DNA from: Magicicada septendecula
Lineage: Eukaryota; Arthropoda; Insecta; Hemiptera; Cicadidae
Direction: 5' to 3'
Assembly: GCA_034769895.1 (NCBI GenBank)
Contig: CM068372.1
Coordinates: forward strand, 374,375,258-374,439,257
Length of the DNA: 64,000 bases
The notes beneath the pieces were generated by a model. It worked only from the letters and a program-made list of their open reading frames with translations. It was not told where the DNA came from and did no database searches. Shown here in pieces: positions 12,080-22,712 of the stretch (position 1 is its first letter; each line of letters begins with the position of its first letter). Both the position numbers and the translations under genes were made by a program.

Positions 12080-12982
12080 GGTCCATATGTATGTACAAAC
12101 ATGCTAGTAAAATGTAATAATGAGAGGAAAGAAGGAACTATGATAACCATCACCTCTACACATAAATTGGAAAAGGTATTCCTTGACGTTTGTGGACCAT
12201 TTCCTCGCAGTGGAGGACGACATCGGTACAAATTCATCATCATCACATTAGACCATTTTCAAATTATACTAAATTATATCCTATCAATCGAGCGACCACT
12301 AAAAAGGTCTTAGACATTATCATTAACAACTATATACCTGAGTTGGGAACTCCAAGGACTATTATTACCGACAACAGCACACAGTTTAACGGACAGATAT
12401 GGAAGGAAACCCTGTTAAGAAATGGAATAAAGACATACAAGACATCTGTCTACCATCCGAGCAGCAATCCAGTGGAGAGAGTACTGCGATAAGTCAGAAG
12501 GATCCTGATGGCTTACTGTTTCGATCAGTAAAGAAAATGGAGTGAATATCTACCATCTACAGAAAGTTTTTTGAATTTAGCGTATCGTCAGACCATACAA
12601 ACTACACCGTATGTGGTAATGCATGAGAAGCAACCACCCAGAGAATTTACCGAATTGGGTAGTTTCCTGGAAACCCAGGAGTATAACTTTGATAAAATTA
12701 GATTTTATATTAAAATAGTAGAAAAAAACAAACAAACAGAGGGACAAATATCAAAATCAACAATGGAATGTTATTAAATATTCAGTAGGAGAAAAGGTAC
12801 TGCTGAAAAATCGACAATTACCTAGTACCATGGAGGGAATTGCTAGGAAACTACTGCTCTTGTATACTGGACCTTACATAATTACCAAAGACAAAATGAA
12901 TAACACATATGAATTAACGGACCCAACTAGTCAACAAATTAAGGGAACAATACAACCAAGCTGCACTGAAAAAATATTATGA
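12080..12982 (+). pseudogene. Integrase relic of a Gypsy-B-related element (Gypsy-C)
   Basis: Several plus-strand frames together give an integrase core and C-terminus: the first catalytic aspartate in FLDVCGPFP, the second in IITDNSTQF, and the glutamate in SNPVERVLR, then the core end (NLAYRQTIQTTPYVVM) and the C-terminal GPY-type module (LYTGPYIITK). Frameshifts near 12255 and between 12490 and 12570, plus several stops, make it non-functional. Its C-terminal part is close to the one in Gypsy-B, but here the catalytic core that Gypsy-B lacks is present. Upstream pol and gag are absent. Confidence 0.85.
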
Positions 12983-13058
12983 ACAATTGAACACCCTACA
13001 CAAGAATGAATGATGATTTCTTCAGTCGTATAAATATTCTATCAGAAATAATCATTCT

Positions 13059-13073
13059 TAAAGGGGGGGGGGG
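13059..13073 (+). other. Polypurine tract of Gypsy-C
   Basis: An AAA followed by a long G run, five bases before an LTR start (CATTA then TGTAACATAAC). Position behind integrase and directly before TG is what is expected of the plus-strand primer. The same CATTA-TGTAACAT junction occurs at Gypsy-B LTR edges. Confidence 0.75.
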
Positions 13074-13078
13074 CATTA

Positions 13079-13431
13079 TGTAACATAACAAGATTACACC
13101 CTAGAATAAATATAATTTAACCATCAAAATTTGTTGTGAATTATGCCTAAATGCAATCTTTCTTATAAATAAAATACAAAGAAGTATAAAATCAATTTAA
13201 CAAATAAAGAAATGAAAATAAAATGTAAATATTTAAAAACAAATAATAATGTCGAGGAGTAAAAGGTAATAAAAAACAAAAGGGAAATATTATAATAAGT
13301 ACATACAATGGAAATAGGAAATGAAAACTTATTAATTAATTAGTTTAATGACAATGACAAGACTATCAGACGACATGACTATGACTACTATACCCAGGAG
13401 GGAAGATCGAATGATAATAAAAATGTAAATA
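13079..13431 (+). mobile_element. Gypsy-C 3' LTR, left part
   Basis: Starts TGTAACATAAC directly after the polypurine tract. Beyond the first dozen bases it does not match the Gypsy-B LTR, so it is a distinct but related family. It is split by the Tigger insertion and must continue from 15575; its CA end was not found. Confidence 0.65.
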
Positions 13432-15574
13432 CAGTAGACTCTCAACTATCCGACCTAATGTGGCGGTCGGCCGGGTCGGATAGCAAAAAAGTCGGATACA
13501 CCGGAGCCGTAGGCATACCAGCCTCTGTAAGGTCAATGACCGCCACCCTATTGCATTGAATGTACTTGTTGCTATTTGGATGCGTACGTCATATCAGTTT
13601 GTCCTTATAAATGACGTACAGTAATAAATGAATTAGAAAGAAATGAAATAAGAATTCGCAACTACAGTATCTTTCACAAAACCTTTATTTGAAGGACGAA
13701 ACAAAATATGTAGTTAACTATAAGTTGAATGAGTTTTACTATGAGTTTTAATTTATACGAAAGCTTTCAACCAAATTAGTTGTTAATATAAATCAAATTA
13801 TAATAACCTAAAACTACATACTGTATAATGAAAGAACAAGTGAAACTTACATTGTCTAAGGTTTGAAAAAGTCTGTAATTGAGACCTGCTTCTTTCCTCG
13901 CTGCTATATCCTTCCACTTACGTAAACATATGATGTCTGCTGGTGTTGCTTCTTCTTGCTGGCCAAAGTATTCCACTGCCGTCTCGATCGCCTTCAGGCC
14001 TTCGGAGTGGGTTATACGATCGGAAGGTTCATCACCTTGTTCCTCTTCAATCGGCTGTTCATTTAATACCATCGCTACAATATGTTCGTCTGCAATTTCT
14101 TCGATTTCGTCCTTTGCCAACCATTCTGTGATGTCTTCCAATGAAGCTTCCTCACATCCGGGAACTTTTTCTAACAGCGATACAAGCGCAGTGTTATCAG
14201 TTGCATTTTCCACATCACATTGCTGTTCTACCTCTTCCCACTTATCACTGGCTCTGTGATCCAGCAAAATTTTCCACGATCGCACAAGTGTTAAAGATGG
14301 AATTTCATCCCATGCCTCGGACACCCATCTGATGACATCAAGCATGTCTACTGACTGTAGTGCCGTCGCAACTTCTGTATTATCAATTGTCGCGATGATA
14401 TAGCTTAGTAGCCTACGTCGATATTTCTTTTTCAAAGCTTGGAGCACTCCCTGATCCATTGGCTGACATATAGATGTAACATTTGCAGGCAAGAACAAAG
14501 CTTTTATGTCCCCATCTTTTAATTGGTCATTTTCTGGATGTGAAGGAGCGTTATCCAAAACTAGGATTCCTTTCCTTGTTAAATTGTTTTCAGCTAAATG
14601 TTTTTCAACTTGTGGCACAAATTCCTGTTCAAACAAATTTTTGAAAATTTCTCCATTCATCCACGCCTTTTTTTGATGGGTATAATGCAGGGGCAAAGAA
14701 CTTAAATCTTTAAGATTTTTAAAAGCCCTAGGCTTGTGAGATTTTCCAATCAAGGTCAGTCTCAACTTGTGGTTTCCGGTTGCGTTACTACAAGCTAAAA
14801 CTGTAACGCGGTCCTTGCTCTTCTTGAACGCTGGTGTGGCCTTTTCCTGTTTAGACGCTAGTGTTTTAGACGGCAACATACGGTAATTCAAACCCGTCTC
14901 ATCACAGTTGTACACTTGTTCTCCGGAAATACCTTCCTTATCAAGCAGGTCAAAAAAGTGTTTTTTAAAGTCAGGGACAGCGTCCTTATTAGCAGACAAT
15001 GCTTCACCACTAATCGTCATCTGACGAACACCAAAACGTTTCTTCCAGCGATCAAGCCACCCGTCACTGGCAGTAAACTCACCATCGTCTCCTTCGATCT
15101 GTTTTTTAAACTGAATCGCTTTTTCTTGGAGCAAGGGGCCTGAAACCGTCAATCCTTTCCCCCTCACATTTTCATACCACAGATATAAAGCCTCTTCAAC
15201 TTCCACATGTTTTCCTTTTTGCATAGTTTTTCTAACTTTCACGCCACTGCCACTTGCTTGCTTAGAACACCATTTTTCAACGGACTGACTTCTGGATACA
15301 GACTGACTGATGCACCTGTTACACACTCAAGTAGGAACACGAAACTTTCCTGTCACAACATGAATCAATTGGCGTACTGTATTGGTAACTGGTGATTCAC
15401 GCGTAAGCGCCTTCACCCGTGTGGCGGGATTGCTCACATGACGTTTGAAGGCGCTAGTAATCGGATCGGAAATACTTCATACGTACAGTACTCAAAAAAT
15501 ACCTTTTTTTTTTAGAGCGGGTCGGATAGGCCGGAGGTCGAATAGTCGGGAGTCGGATAGCCGAGAGTCTACTG
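13432..15574 (-). mobile_element. Tigger (pogo-superfamily) transposon 1
   Basis: The terminal inverted repeats read CAGTAGACTCTC(A/G)(A/G)CTATCCGAC on both ends, as in Tigger-type elements. The left flank is TA; the right flank is TT, so the TA duplication has a substitution. The length is 2143 bp. Inner parts of both ends contain repeated GTCGGATAG-like words that may be transposase-binding sites (inference). It carries one minus-strand transposase and sits inside the Gypsy-C 3' LTR. Confidence 0.92.
13776..15326 (-). CDS. Tigger transposase, N-terminally altered
   Basis: A single uninterrupted 516-residue ORF. Residues about 35-105 form the CENP-B-type helix-turn-helix (EEALYLWYENVRGKGLTVSGP). 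The DDE_1 nuclease has its three catalytic aspartates at D142 (YNCDETGL), D258 (VLDNAPSHP) and D291 (CQPMDQGV). The first DNA-binding domain (psq-type helix-turn-helix) normally in front is missing; the first 20 residues are Ser/Gln-rich and look unrelated, so the start is uncertain. Near the C-terminus, after LFQTLDN, there is a perfect splice-donor consensus GTAAGT (13845-13850 on the minus strand), and the residues beyond it look like read-through intron. The ORF is otherwise undamaged, but activity is doubtful without the N-terminal domain. Confidence 0.88.
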   Translation of the reverse strand: MCNRCISQSVSRSQSVEKWCSKQASGSGVKVRKTMQKGKHVEVEEALYLWYENVRGKGLTVSGPLLQEKAIQFKKQIEGDDGEFTASDGWLDRWKKRFGVRQMTISGEALSANKDAVPDFKKHFFDLLDKEGISGEQVYNCDETGLNYRMLPSKTLASKQEKATPAFKKSKDRVTVLACSNATGNHKLRLTLIGKSHKPRAFKNLKDLSSLPLHYTHQKKAWMNGEIFKNLFEQEFVPQVEKHLAENNLTRKGILVLDNAPSHPENDQLKDGDIKALFLPANVTSICQPMDQGVLQALKKKYRRRLLSYIIATIDNTEVATALQSVDMLDVIRWVSEAWDEIPSLTLVRSWKILLDHRASDKWEEVEQQCDVENATDNTALVSLLEKVPGCEEASLEDITEWLAKDEIEEIADEHIVAMVLNEQPIEEEQGDEPSDRITHSEGLKAIETAVEYFGQQEEATPADIICLRKWKDIAARKEAGLNYRLFQTLDNVSFTCSFIIQYVVLGYYNLIYINN

Positions 15575-16629
15575 TTGTTAATAAATAGAAATATAGTGTA
15601 TAAATGTTAACAAGTTAGGAAGTAAGTAAAAACACATTTGTTATTGTATAAGCCTATTAAACTATAGAGAGGTCTGCGAACCTCAAGCCGTTATTTTGTG
15701 TAATTGCACTATGAACTGTAAGTGATATTAAAAAACAATTAAAATAATATTAAACAATAACCACAAACTACCTAACGTAAGAAAGTGGAAATAACGAAAA
15801 TAACGGTGATTAACGTTAAAAAACAGTGTATAGTGAAAGTGCATAGGAAAATATAATATAAACAGTTATAATATAAACAGTGAATAACACATATAATTTA
15901 TATAAAACAACTATATAGCTAATATAATAAAATTAAACAAGGTGTACAATAATTAAAACTAGTGGAATATATCCCTAGAAACTAATTATATACATCAGTG
16001 ACGAGTGAAAGAAGATTATATAATAAATCATGTTAATTATAACGTATAAAAACAAACCTGTGACCCATAAACATGTCGTGGAGCCAAGAGCTTTACTAAG
16101 TGAATCTAGAGATTCAAATGAATCTTATTGTTGTTGAATTTGGAAAAGAAGCCAGAACAGATATAATTTGAAGCTGAACATTTTCTACAAAAAAAAAAAT
16201 AATGTCACACAGTAAATTAATGAAGGAAAACTGTGGAAATAATGAGAAGTATAATGGATTAATATAATGCACGGAAAACTGAAGGCCAGAAGAATTCTAA
16301 CAAGAAAATGATCTGTAAACTAAACTACAATTTGGTGAGATTGTTCTATTATGCTAAGACATACAATTGTTCAATCATTATTCAATTTAAAGCACTAGAA
16401 CAGTGAAATGATATAACAAAAACACGATAAACATTATGATTATTAATTTTATTTTCTCATTGTAATTTTTTTGTTAGTTGTTCAGATTTGATTAAGTTGT
16501 TTCTTTTGCATAATCCAAAGAACCCATGACCCAACACACATACACAACATCACATTACTGAAACCGATTTATAATTATTATATTTTCTATCATATGTATG
16601 ACTTTGACTGTACATCGACTTTAATTTTT
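15575..16629. other. AT-rich non-coding sequence, probably continuation of the Gypsy-C LTR
   Basis: No ORF of note and no recognised repeat. As the right flank of the Tigger insertion, at least its first part must belong to the interrupted Gypsy-C LTR. The end of that LTR is not evident. The last 8 bases (16622-16629, TAATTTTT) are the target duplication of the next element. Confidence 0.4.
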
Positions 16630-18269
16630 GGTAATTATTACCTTTCTAGCCATTGCTGGTATTGAAGTGAAATATTTTTTTTCTATTCTTCTACGTTATA
16701 TAAACATGCGAAAAATAATTTTAAATGGCAGTTGAAGCTATTTACGAAGGAAAAAAAAATTACTCCCATAAGCACACATGGAAAGGTGAATGATTGCCAT
16801 ATTAACTGAGTAGTTAGTGGGATCAGCGCAGTAGGGTGACGGCGCACTAATGCACAGCGAATGACGAGGTGTGGCATCATGCACGGATTAGCTATCACTG
16901 CAGTTCATCAAGTTTACACGCCAAATTACACGCGTTTATGTAGTTATGAAATACACGCTTATACATACATGCTTGGGCAGCCTATGGCTGCAACAAAATT
17001 ATACATCCCTCTTTTTGAAACAGAACTCAATACTTTAATGTCCAACGGCACCTCCGGTTCCGCTCGGGCCATCGGCGGGCCTCACAGAGTCAATTCACAT
17101 GCGCTTCATGCACGTAACTAGACAATGCCTAGACCACCCGTCTTCGGGGCTTTGCCCATCAGACCTTATTACACAATTCTCAGTTATCTACAGTTATGAA
17201 ATACACGCTTATACATACATGCTTGGGCGGCCTATGGCTGCAACAAAATTATACATCCCTCTTTTTGAAACAGAACTCAATACTTTAATGTCCAACGGCA
17301 CCTCCGGTTCCGCTCGGGCCATCGGCGGGCCTCACAGAGTCAATTCACATGCGCTTCATGCACGTAACTAGACAATGCCTAGACCACCCGTCTTCGGGGC
17401 TTTGCCATCAGACCTTATTACACAATTCTCAGTTATCTACAGTTATGAAATACACGCTTATACATACATGCTTGGGCGGCCTATGGCTGCAACAAAATTA
17501 TACATCCCTCTTTTTGAAACAGAACTCAATACTTTAATGTCCAATGGCACCTCCGGTACCGCTCGGGACGTCGGCGGGCCTCACAGAGTCTATTCATGAG
17601 CGCTTCGCGTGCGTAACTAGACAATGCCTAGACCGCCCGTCTTCGGGGCTTTGCCCCTCAGACCTTATTACACAATTCTCAAGTCATTAATAACTCTACG
17701 ACTCCAAGTAGTATATATATCTACAGTATATTTGGGTACATTCATACGTTGCATATATCATTACGAGTAAATACCGTTTGAACTTAAAGGTTTATCACTG
17801 CGCTATTTTTTTGTTTCGACCAATCAGGTGTCAGCCTTATCACCGACCTTCTTCATAAATGTGCGTCAGACTACACAACACTTGAATTAAAGTAAAATAT
17901 GTTCAAAAGTAAAAGGTTAGTGGTGCTATTGTGAATTGTGATTTTCGTGATCCAAAACTATAGTGAAACAATTCGAAAAATAGTATACAGTGATATCAGT
18001 GAAGCCGTTATCGCATATCAATGACTGTGTTGGCAATATAGGTTAAATGCCATTTGTCACCGTCTACACAGTTATTGTGGCGCTGATTCACCTTTCCATG
18101 CATGCTTATGGGAGTAATTATTTTATTTTTTTTCTTCGTAAATAGCTTTGACCGCCATTTAAAATTATTTTTCGTGTGTACATATAGAAGAATATAACAT
18201 ATAACATAGAAGAATAGAAAAAAATATTTCACTTCAATACCAGCACTGGCCAGAAAGGTAACAATTACC
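16630..18269. mobile_element. Non-autonomous TIR transposon with internal tandem repeats
   Basis: The left end begins GGTAATTATTACCTTTC and the right end is its near-complement. Inverted similarity runs for about 190 bp on the left (16630 to about 16815) and, with small insertions, about 205 bp on the right (about 18060-18269). Flanks are a perfect 8-bp direct repeat TAATTTTT (16622-16629 and 18270-18277). An 8-bp duplication is typical of hAT, P and Merlin transposases; I cannot decide which mobilised it. No transposase is encoded. The centre holds three 250-bp tandem repeats. ORFs seen in it only follow the repeat. Confidence 0.85.
16943..17689. repeat. Three tandem copies of a 250-bp repeat
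   Basis: The word GTTATGAAATACACGC recurs at 16943, 17193 and 17442, giving periods of 250 and 249 bp. The first two copies are nearly identical; the third carries more differences (for example GGTACCGCTCGGGACGTC in place of GGTTCCGCTCGGGCCATC). Each copy contains a GC-rich core with a small hairpin around CTTCGGGGC. The array lies wholly inside the TIR element. Confidence 0.92.
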
Positions 18270-18277
18270 TAATTTTT

Positions 18278-19759
18278 TTATTAACCCTGAGAAAGAGTTT
18301 TTATGTTATCGAACCTAAAGGAGCTACTAACTGAACAGAAGGGCATTGCGTGTTAATAAATGTCAATATATGTTAAAAAGAGAAAAGAATAATAAAATTT
18401 ATTGAAAATAAGACAAGACTGAATACGAGTTAAATTTTTATTTCACATTACATATAAAATTGGCACTAACAATTGGAGCTACAGGATAATTACATTGAAG
18501 GGTAAGATTTACATTAAGATTTAGAGATTTAAAATTATATTAGAATTTATAATAAATACATCACTTTACAACTGACACCCAAAATTTTAAACTTAACCGG
18601 TGGTAATTTTGGAGACTGTCTTTATAATATTGTCATTAACTAGTTTTTAAAGCCTTCTAAACATGTTTTAAAATTATGCCCTTAGTCAATGCTGAAAAGA
18701 ATATGGTAATACTTGACGTGCTTTTGTAGGCAATACTGTACAAGAGGCTCAGCTACCAGGTAGATTCAAGCAGGTATTCTTGTACGCTTACTGAGATAGG
18801 GGTACTTGAGGGCTTTTCCAAAATTAACATCCAAATGCCATGTACAGAAAAATGAGAATTGCAAAAAACATTTTATTACATGTAAAAGTTACGCATATAT
18901 ATGGATATATCTATGTTACTTTTTCATATAATCACCACCATCCAGTAGCTGAACCGGGACCCTCTTCTTCTGCCAGCAAAAGATAGAAAATACTAAAAAG
19001 ATATTTTGCACTAAAAAGAACACTTGGCACTAGGAAAAATTCGAATTAATTTTTAGGCTAAGTTTTAGGCCTATCAGAACCGGCAACAGCTGTTATGTAC
19101 CCACACCCCTAAGGATGACTCATCGTAGTATGAGGAAAACATGTCATTTTAAGAGAAATAAAAGACATATGTTAAACTAAAAAAAAGAAAAAAAAGTGCT
19201 GTTATTACTGGAAACTGTCAACATTGTTGCTTCCCCCCCCCCCCCATTTAACGGACAGTATCCGTCAACAGTTTATCGGCTTTACATCCACCTTTCATTG
19301 GCTGAGAGCCTCACTATCTGACCCTGTTCAACAGTTTGAGACACAGTTGTGAACATATTCACCATGTCGTCATTTCAGTGCATACCACTATGTTTTGTAG
19401 ACTCCATGTTTTGTGACTCACTAAGATAGAAATACATAAAAAGGGCTACAGATTGTGTGTAACAGCATAAAAGGACACTAATTGCAACTGTATGTGTTGC
19501 TATAGCAACGAGTTGTATGTAGGCTAATTGAGGGTTAATTGTGGAATAGCCTGCATAATTTATTTTAGTACCACACAGAAAGTCCAATAAGAACTCTGAA
19601 AGTGGACATGGGTGGACCCTGAAAATGTTGAAGATAAAATGTGAATATGTAGAAAGCCAGTAATGAATTAGAATTTAAAATATTCGTAAACAATTTTAAA
19701 CATATATATTAAAGCCTTTTAACTTGCATTTTTACAATTATAGTATGTATTTTTTACAG
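18278..19759. other. Intron or intergenic sequence without recognised elements
   Basis: AT-rich with short homopolymer runs, including a C run near 19233. If the next exon is correctly read, at least its right part is intron of the Integrator gene, ending in the acceptor TTTTTTACAG. I saw no further exon of that gene and no complete element. Confidence 0.4.
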
Positions 19760-19951
19760 GTCTTGGATAAATCAGATGAAAATGCTAGTAGTTTAGGACG
19801 CACAATTTTTCGAAAACCAGGAGAACCCATACCGAACTGTCAGTACGAGTTTGGTTCACTGGACATCGACCAGTTTGTGCAGAAACTTAATCATGAAGGA
19901 ATTACTGACGCCAAAGTTGAACCAGGAACAAATGGATATATTATTCACTTG
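19760..19951 (+). CDS. IntS9: IntS9 (Integrator complex subunit 9), penultimate coding exon
   Basis: A 192-nt exon (64 codons, phase 0 at both ends) between a strong acceptor (polypyrimidine-ACAG at 19750-19759) and a GT donor at 19952. It encodes a compact alpha/beta segment starting VLDKSDENAS and ending NGYIIHL, followed in the next exon by QDHDTLIQVDD. As remembered from the family, this matches the C-terminal domain of Integrator subunit 9, the catalytically inactive metallo-beta-lactamase/beta-CASP partner of the INTS11 endonuclease. That domain binds INTS11 in the nucleus during snRNA 3'-end and promoter-proximal mRNA cleavage. Earlier exons would lie to the left, beyond or between the transposons, and were not recognised. 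Identification is by motif memory, not alignment. Confidence 0.75.
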
Positions 19952-20743
19952 GTATTTGTACCTACAATAATTATAGTTGACTTTATCTTTCAGACTTTAT
20001 GTAGTTATTTAAAATTTAACTATTTGCAGGTCACACATATGTAGCTGTGATCTGACAATCAGCTTATTAAAAGCAAGCACTTGTTAAGGAACATGTATCG
20101 TGATATACACTAGAATGTGGCTAATTTGAACATACATAATTTGCATACATGGTTAATTCAAAATTTTACTGTGTTCCTTTGAATGTACCATATAAAACTG
20201 CAAAAATGTTATTTGAACTTTTTTTTGTTGATTTGAAGTAATATTTTTGTTGTTGATTTGAAGTAATAATTTTGCTCAAACTATGAAAAACATCGTAAAA
20301 TGTGTATTAAACCATTTAGAAACCTGACGATAGAAATTGAACAGTGGCTTAGAGATGCGCAGTGTACAAACACCTCGTTGTGAGGCTAACAAAATATTCA
20401 TTCACTTTACACGTGGACACAACAGTCTTGTACAGTGTTTTATAGTGTGAACATTGACTGCAACAAGACTGGCGAGAAGAATGTAAGCAGTTGTGTGATA
20501 GAGAGGGAGATAATATGAAATTGAGACAGTGAACTGTTGTAGCGTCGTCTCCCCTCTCTTCTCCCTAGATAACTTAGCTATACTTGTTAGTGGGGGTAAT
20601 TCATGTATTGAGTCGGCGCAGCTTACTGTTCAGGAATGACTACCGGGCCTATAATAATTACGATTGGAAAGAGACAAGCAGGCATCATCCTTTTTAATAA
20701 TTAATGCTTGATGCCTTTACTTGCTGAAAATCCATTGTAAATT
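19952..20743 (+). other. IntS9 intron, left part
   Basis: Begins with the donor GTATTT. Contains no ORF or element I recognise; a short direct repeat of TTTTTGTTGATTTGAAGTAAT occurs at 20224-20268. Confidence 0.5.
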
Positions 20744-22030
20744 ATATTAAAAAATAAAACAATAAAATAGTTTTAGTGATTTTCACTCGTCATTTATTAA
20801 AATTATAATCCATGACAGCTGTTTCGGCAGCACAGTGCCTTCATCAGATGGTGTAAGCTGACTAAGTTTCATACAATATAATACAGAATATAAGATATAA
20901 GGCAAGTGCTATTGTTTAGAGGGCGATAGTAATCTCGTGTCAGTAAGATTTAATACACATTACACAAACATATAACATAACATAAACCAAGTCTATTTAT
21001 ACAAATTATGCAAAGGCGAGCTATTTAGATCTAACTGATCATTTAATAATACATTTAAATATTTGTGTTTATTAATTTCAAGGGTTTCTAATAAATCAAG
21101 CTTTGGACCCTTTTCAGATAAATGTAAAATTTTTAAATTGTCATAACTATGGTCTTTTTCTAACAGGTGATTTGCATAATTTGATTTGCCATCATTATAT
21201 CTAAAACTATAATTGTGACCATACATTCTTTTTTCGAAAGATCGACCTGTTTGTCCAATATAGACTTTATTACAAGACCCACAGGATAATTTGTATACAC
21301 CAGACTTTTGCAGTTTATCTGTTTTACTCTTATTATTTTTAATATATTTTCCCAATGAAGACTGCATCTTAAAAGCTATATTTACATTCTTTTGTGTGAA
21401 ATATTTACCAATATTATCAGAAGCAGAAACTATGTAAGTGAGAGTGTGATATCTTTTAATCTGTGTTGAGGGAGGGTAAACTAGTTTTAAAGCTTGTGAA
21501 TAAAATTTTTGATTTAACAGGTGATCTATGAGGCTAGGTTGGTAACCATTGTTGACAGCTATTTGTTTAATAATGTTAAGTTCTAATTGGAAATTTGAGT
21601 CTGATAACGGAATACTAACTAGTCTGTGGATAAAACTGTGAAAAGCGGCCAATTTATGTGAGTATGGATGTGTGGAAGTATTGTGTATTGTCATATCTGT
21701 ATGTGTAGGCTTATGAAAAATACCGAAGTTTAATGTATTATTGCATTTTGTTATTGTAAGGTCTAAAAAATTGATGCTATTGTTATCTTCTAATTCTATG
21801 GTAAAACTAATATTTTTGTGTAAATTGTTAATAAAATTAAGAAAGATCTGTAATTGTCTACGAGTACCTAGAAAAATTGCTAAAATATCGTCCACATATC
21901 TATACCAAAAAATAAACAGTTTGAAATAAGGGTGTGCTCTAATTTTAGTTTCTATGTAGTCCATAAAGATTTCAACTGCCAAAGGGCTAAGTGGGTTTCC
22001 CATTGTAAATTTTGTAAATAGAGAATGTAA
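20744..22030 (-). mobile_element. Penelope-like element, left (minus-strand) arm
   Basis: The arm's outer end (from about 20744) is the inverted copy of the outer end of the plus-strand arm at 22058-22781, including 3' sequence, hammerhead ribozyme and GIY-YIG coding region. It is the longer arm, reaching back into the RT palm. Its inner, 5' end is truncated near 22030. The ends of the two arms face outwards, a head-to-head arrangement typical of Penelope-like insertions. Confidence 0.85.
20810..20851 (-). ncRNA. Hammerhead ribozyme (minus-strand copy)
   Basis: Read on the minus strand, the motif has stem I CCAT/ATGG, core CTGATGA, stem II GGCA/TGCC with a 6-nt loop, core GAAA, a minimal stem III (ACA/TGT around two bases), and the cleavage site GTC. 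All invariant core positions are present. The open stem I makes it type I. Such minimal hammerheads are known from Penelope-like elements, where they lie in the terminal repeats. It is identical in sequence to the plus-strand copy at 22671-22712. Confidence 0.85.
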
Positions 22031-22048
22031 CAAAAGAATTCTTAACAA
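20993..22048 (-). pseudogene. Penelope-like RT-endonuclease, 5'-truncated
   Basis: A 351-residue open frame with the last part of the RT and the full GIY-YIG endonuclease. It starts at the MGNPLSP motif, has the catalytic YVDD box in FWYRYVDDIL about 40 residues later, then the thumb. Near residue 255 begins the GIY-YIG nuclease: GVYKLSCGSCNKVYIGQTGR with the downstream R and GH residues, and an Asn/Glu-rich end. Fingers and the first catalytic Asp are missing, since the arm stops near 22030; the first few residues probably read through the junction. The frame has no internal stop, so truncation rather than decay is its main defect. Penelope-like RTs are related to telomerase. Confidence 0.9.
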
Positions 22049-22058
22049 TTATAAACTG

Positions 22059-22529
22059 ATTAAAAGATATCACACTCTCACTTACATAGGTTCTGCTTCT
22101 GATAATATTGGTAAATATTTCACACAAAAGAATGTAAATATAGCTTTTAAGACGCAGTCTTCGTTGGGAAAATATATTAAAAATAATAAGAGTAAAACAG
22201 ATAAACTGCAAAAGTCTGGTGTATACAAATTATCCTGTGGGTCTTGTAATAAAGTCTATATTGGACAAACAGGTCGATCTTTCGAAAAAAGAATGTATGG
22301 TCACAATTATAGTTTTAGATATAATGATGGCAAATCAAATTATGCAAATCACCTGTTAGAAAAAGACCATAGTTATAATGACAATTTTAAAATTTTACAT
22401 TTATCTGATAAGGGTCCAAAGCTTGATTTATTAGAAACCCTTGAAATTAATAAACACAAATATTTAAATGTATTATTAAATGATCAGTTAGATCTAAATA
22501 GCTCGCCTTTGCTTAATTTGTATAAATAG
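22059..22529 (+). pseudogene. Penelope-like GIY-YIG endonuclease fragment
   Basis: An open frame from 22059 to the stop at 22527-22529 covering the linker (IKRYHTLTYIGSAS) and the complete GIY-YIG nuclease (KVYIGQTGRSFEKRMYGH). It lacks the whole RT. Compared with the left arm there is a one-codon insertion (DHSYNDNFK against DHSYDNLK) and a few substitutions. There is no natural start codon for a nuclease-only protein, so it is a truncated copy. Confidence 0.88.
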
Positions 22530-22670
22530 ACTTGGTTTATGTTATGTTATATGTTTGTGTAATGTGTATTAAATCTTATTGACACGAGATTACTATCGCC
22601 ATCTAAACAATAGCACTTGCCTTATATCTTATATTCTGTATTATATTGTACGAAACTTAGTCAGCTTACA

Positions 22671-22712
22671 CCATCTGATGAAGGCACTGTGCTGCCGAAA
22701 CAGCTGTCATGG
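22671..22712 (+). ncRNA. Hammerhead ribozyme (plus-strand copy)
   Basis: CCAT (22671-22674), CTGATGA (22675-22681), stem II GGCA/TGCC (22683-22686 and 22693-22696), GAAA (22697-22700), minimal stem III closing at 22707, cleavage expected after GTC (22706-22708), and ATGG (22709-22712) pairing back to CCAT. A complete type I fold; with so short a stem III, cleavage in this class usually needs a dimer. Confidence 0.87.

Noticed and set aside
16861-17599. Three near-identical 60-90-residue ORFs
   Set aside because: They follow the 250-bp tandem repeat; frames carry over between units and show no coding signature.
16943-17689. Possible CRISPR-like array
   Set aside because: The units are 250 bp and contiguous without unique spacers, in a eukaryotic transposon.
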